Origin: Gammaproteobacteria bacterium
Lineage (GTDB): Bacteria; Pseudomonadota; Gammaproteobacteria; Thiohalospirales; Thiohalospiraceae
Reading direction: 5' to 3'
DNA length: 13,985 bases
Assembly (NCBI GenBank): GCA_011322575.1
Contig: DRMK01000222.1
Span: forward strand, 1-13,985
Shown: positions 13,686-13,985 of the stretch, piece by piece
Position numbering within the stretch: position 1 is the stretch's first letter
Layout of the letters: each line of letters opens with the position of its first letter
Notes under the pieces: generated by a model
Told to the model about the DNA's origin: nothing
The model's input: only the letters and a program-made list of their open reading frames with translations
Databases searched by the model: none
Translations under genes and position numbers: made by a program

Positions 13686-13985
13686 AGCGGGAGGTGCAGC
13701 CAGGCGCGCCCTATCCGCTGGGCGCCACCTGGGACGGCCACGGGGTGAACTTCGCCCTGTTTTCGGCCCACGCGGAGCGGGTGGAGCTGTGCCTGTTCGA
13801 TGACAGCGGCCGGCGCGAGCTGGAGCGGATCCCGCTGCCGGAGCAGACCCACCAGGTGTGGCACGCCTACCTGCCGGACGTGGGCCCGGGAACCCTGTAC
13901 GGCTACCGGGTGTACGGGCCCTACGACCCGGAGCGCGGGCACCGCTTTAACCACCACAAGCTGCTGCTGGACCCCTACGCGCGCC
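13682..13985 (+). CDS. glgX: Glycogen debranching enzyme GlgX, N-terminal part (runs off the window)
   Basis: Only the first 101 residues are present. They read as the N-terminal CBM48/immunoglobulin-like domain of GlgX-type isoamylases: PGAPYPLGATWDGHGVNFALFSAHAERVELCLFD, then WHAYLPDVGPGTLYGYRVYGPYDPERGHRFN and the KLLLDPYAR motif. The full enzyme (about 700 aa) removes alpha-1,6 branches from phosphorylase-trimmed glycogen. ATG 13682 overlaps the glk stop (ATGA) and has GGGAGCGG upstream, implying translational coupling with glucokinase. A trehalose-synthesis TreX/TreZ relative is a less likely alternative; the catalytic GH13 domain lies outside the window. Confidence 0.92.
   Translation, partial: MKREVQPGAPYPLGATWDGHGVNFALFSAHAERVELCLFDDSGRRELERIPLPEQTHQVWHAYLPDVGPGTLYGYRVYGPYDPERGHRFNHHKLLLDPYAR

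Overview
The window reads as an ordinary chromosomal segment of a GC-rich gammaproteobacterium. The lines of evidence are a fur gene divergent from bamE, a yebC-ruvC-ruvA-ruvB cluster, a complete glrK-qseG-glrR (qseE-qseG-qseF) sigma54-type signalling operon, and an assimilatory 4Fe-4S APS reductase. I think a free-living or symbiotic sulfur-cycle lineage (Chromatiales-like) is possible, but that is inference from overall flavour and not shown by any single gene. There are seventeen protein genes. One of them (glgX) runs off the right edge. I see no tRNA, rRNA, CRISPR array, transposase or prophage gene.

Left part (1-3224): fur on the minus strand, with a good sigma70 promoter whose -35 hexamer abuts the start codon of bamE, which is transcribed the other way. 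A UUCG-capped hairpin follows bamE. Next come a minimal PilZ (cyclic-di-GMP receptor) protein and, 13 bases later, a metallo-beta-lactamase/beta-CASP ribonuclease-like protein. A 111-base stretch bounded by 15-base imperfect inverted repeats starts on the last base of that stop codon and leads into a small cupin protein.

Centre (3225-10723): a tightly packed plus-strand series of nadA, yebC, ruvC, ruvA, ruvB, glrK, qseG and glrR. Stops and starts are separated by a few bases or overlap (ruvC/ruvA by ATGA, qseG/glrR by GTGA). The biggest gap is 34 bases, between ruvB and the kinase. It combines NAD biosynthesis, YebC, Holliday-junction processing and an envelope-sensing two-component system with its outer-membrane lipoprotein partner.

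Right part (10724-13985): an unrecognised beta-rich lipoprotein on the minus strand, a 231-base gene-free stretch containing hairpins, cysH (minus), and a divergent glk followed by an ATGA-overlapping glgX (glucose phosphorylation and glycogen debranching).

I did not find a clear novel multi-gene defence or mobile system. The items most worth a second look are the unknown lipoprotein, the inverted-repeat element at 2664-2774, the GSFTGA variant in GlrR, the PilZ/beta-CASP nuclease pair, the atypical nucleotide-binding loop in CysH, and the cysH/glk start region, which lacks Shine-Dalgarno sequences.
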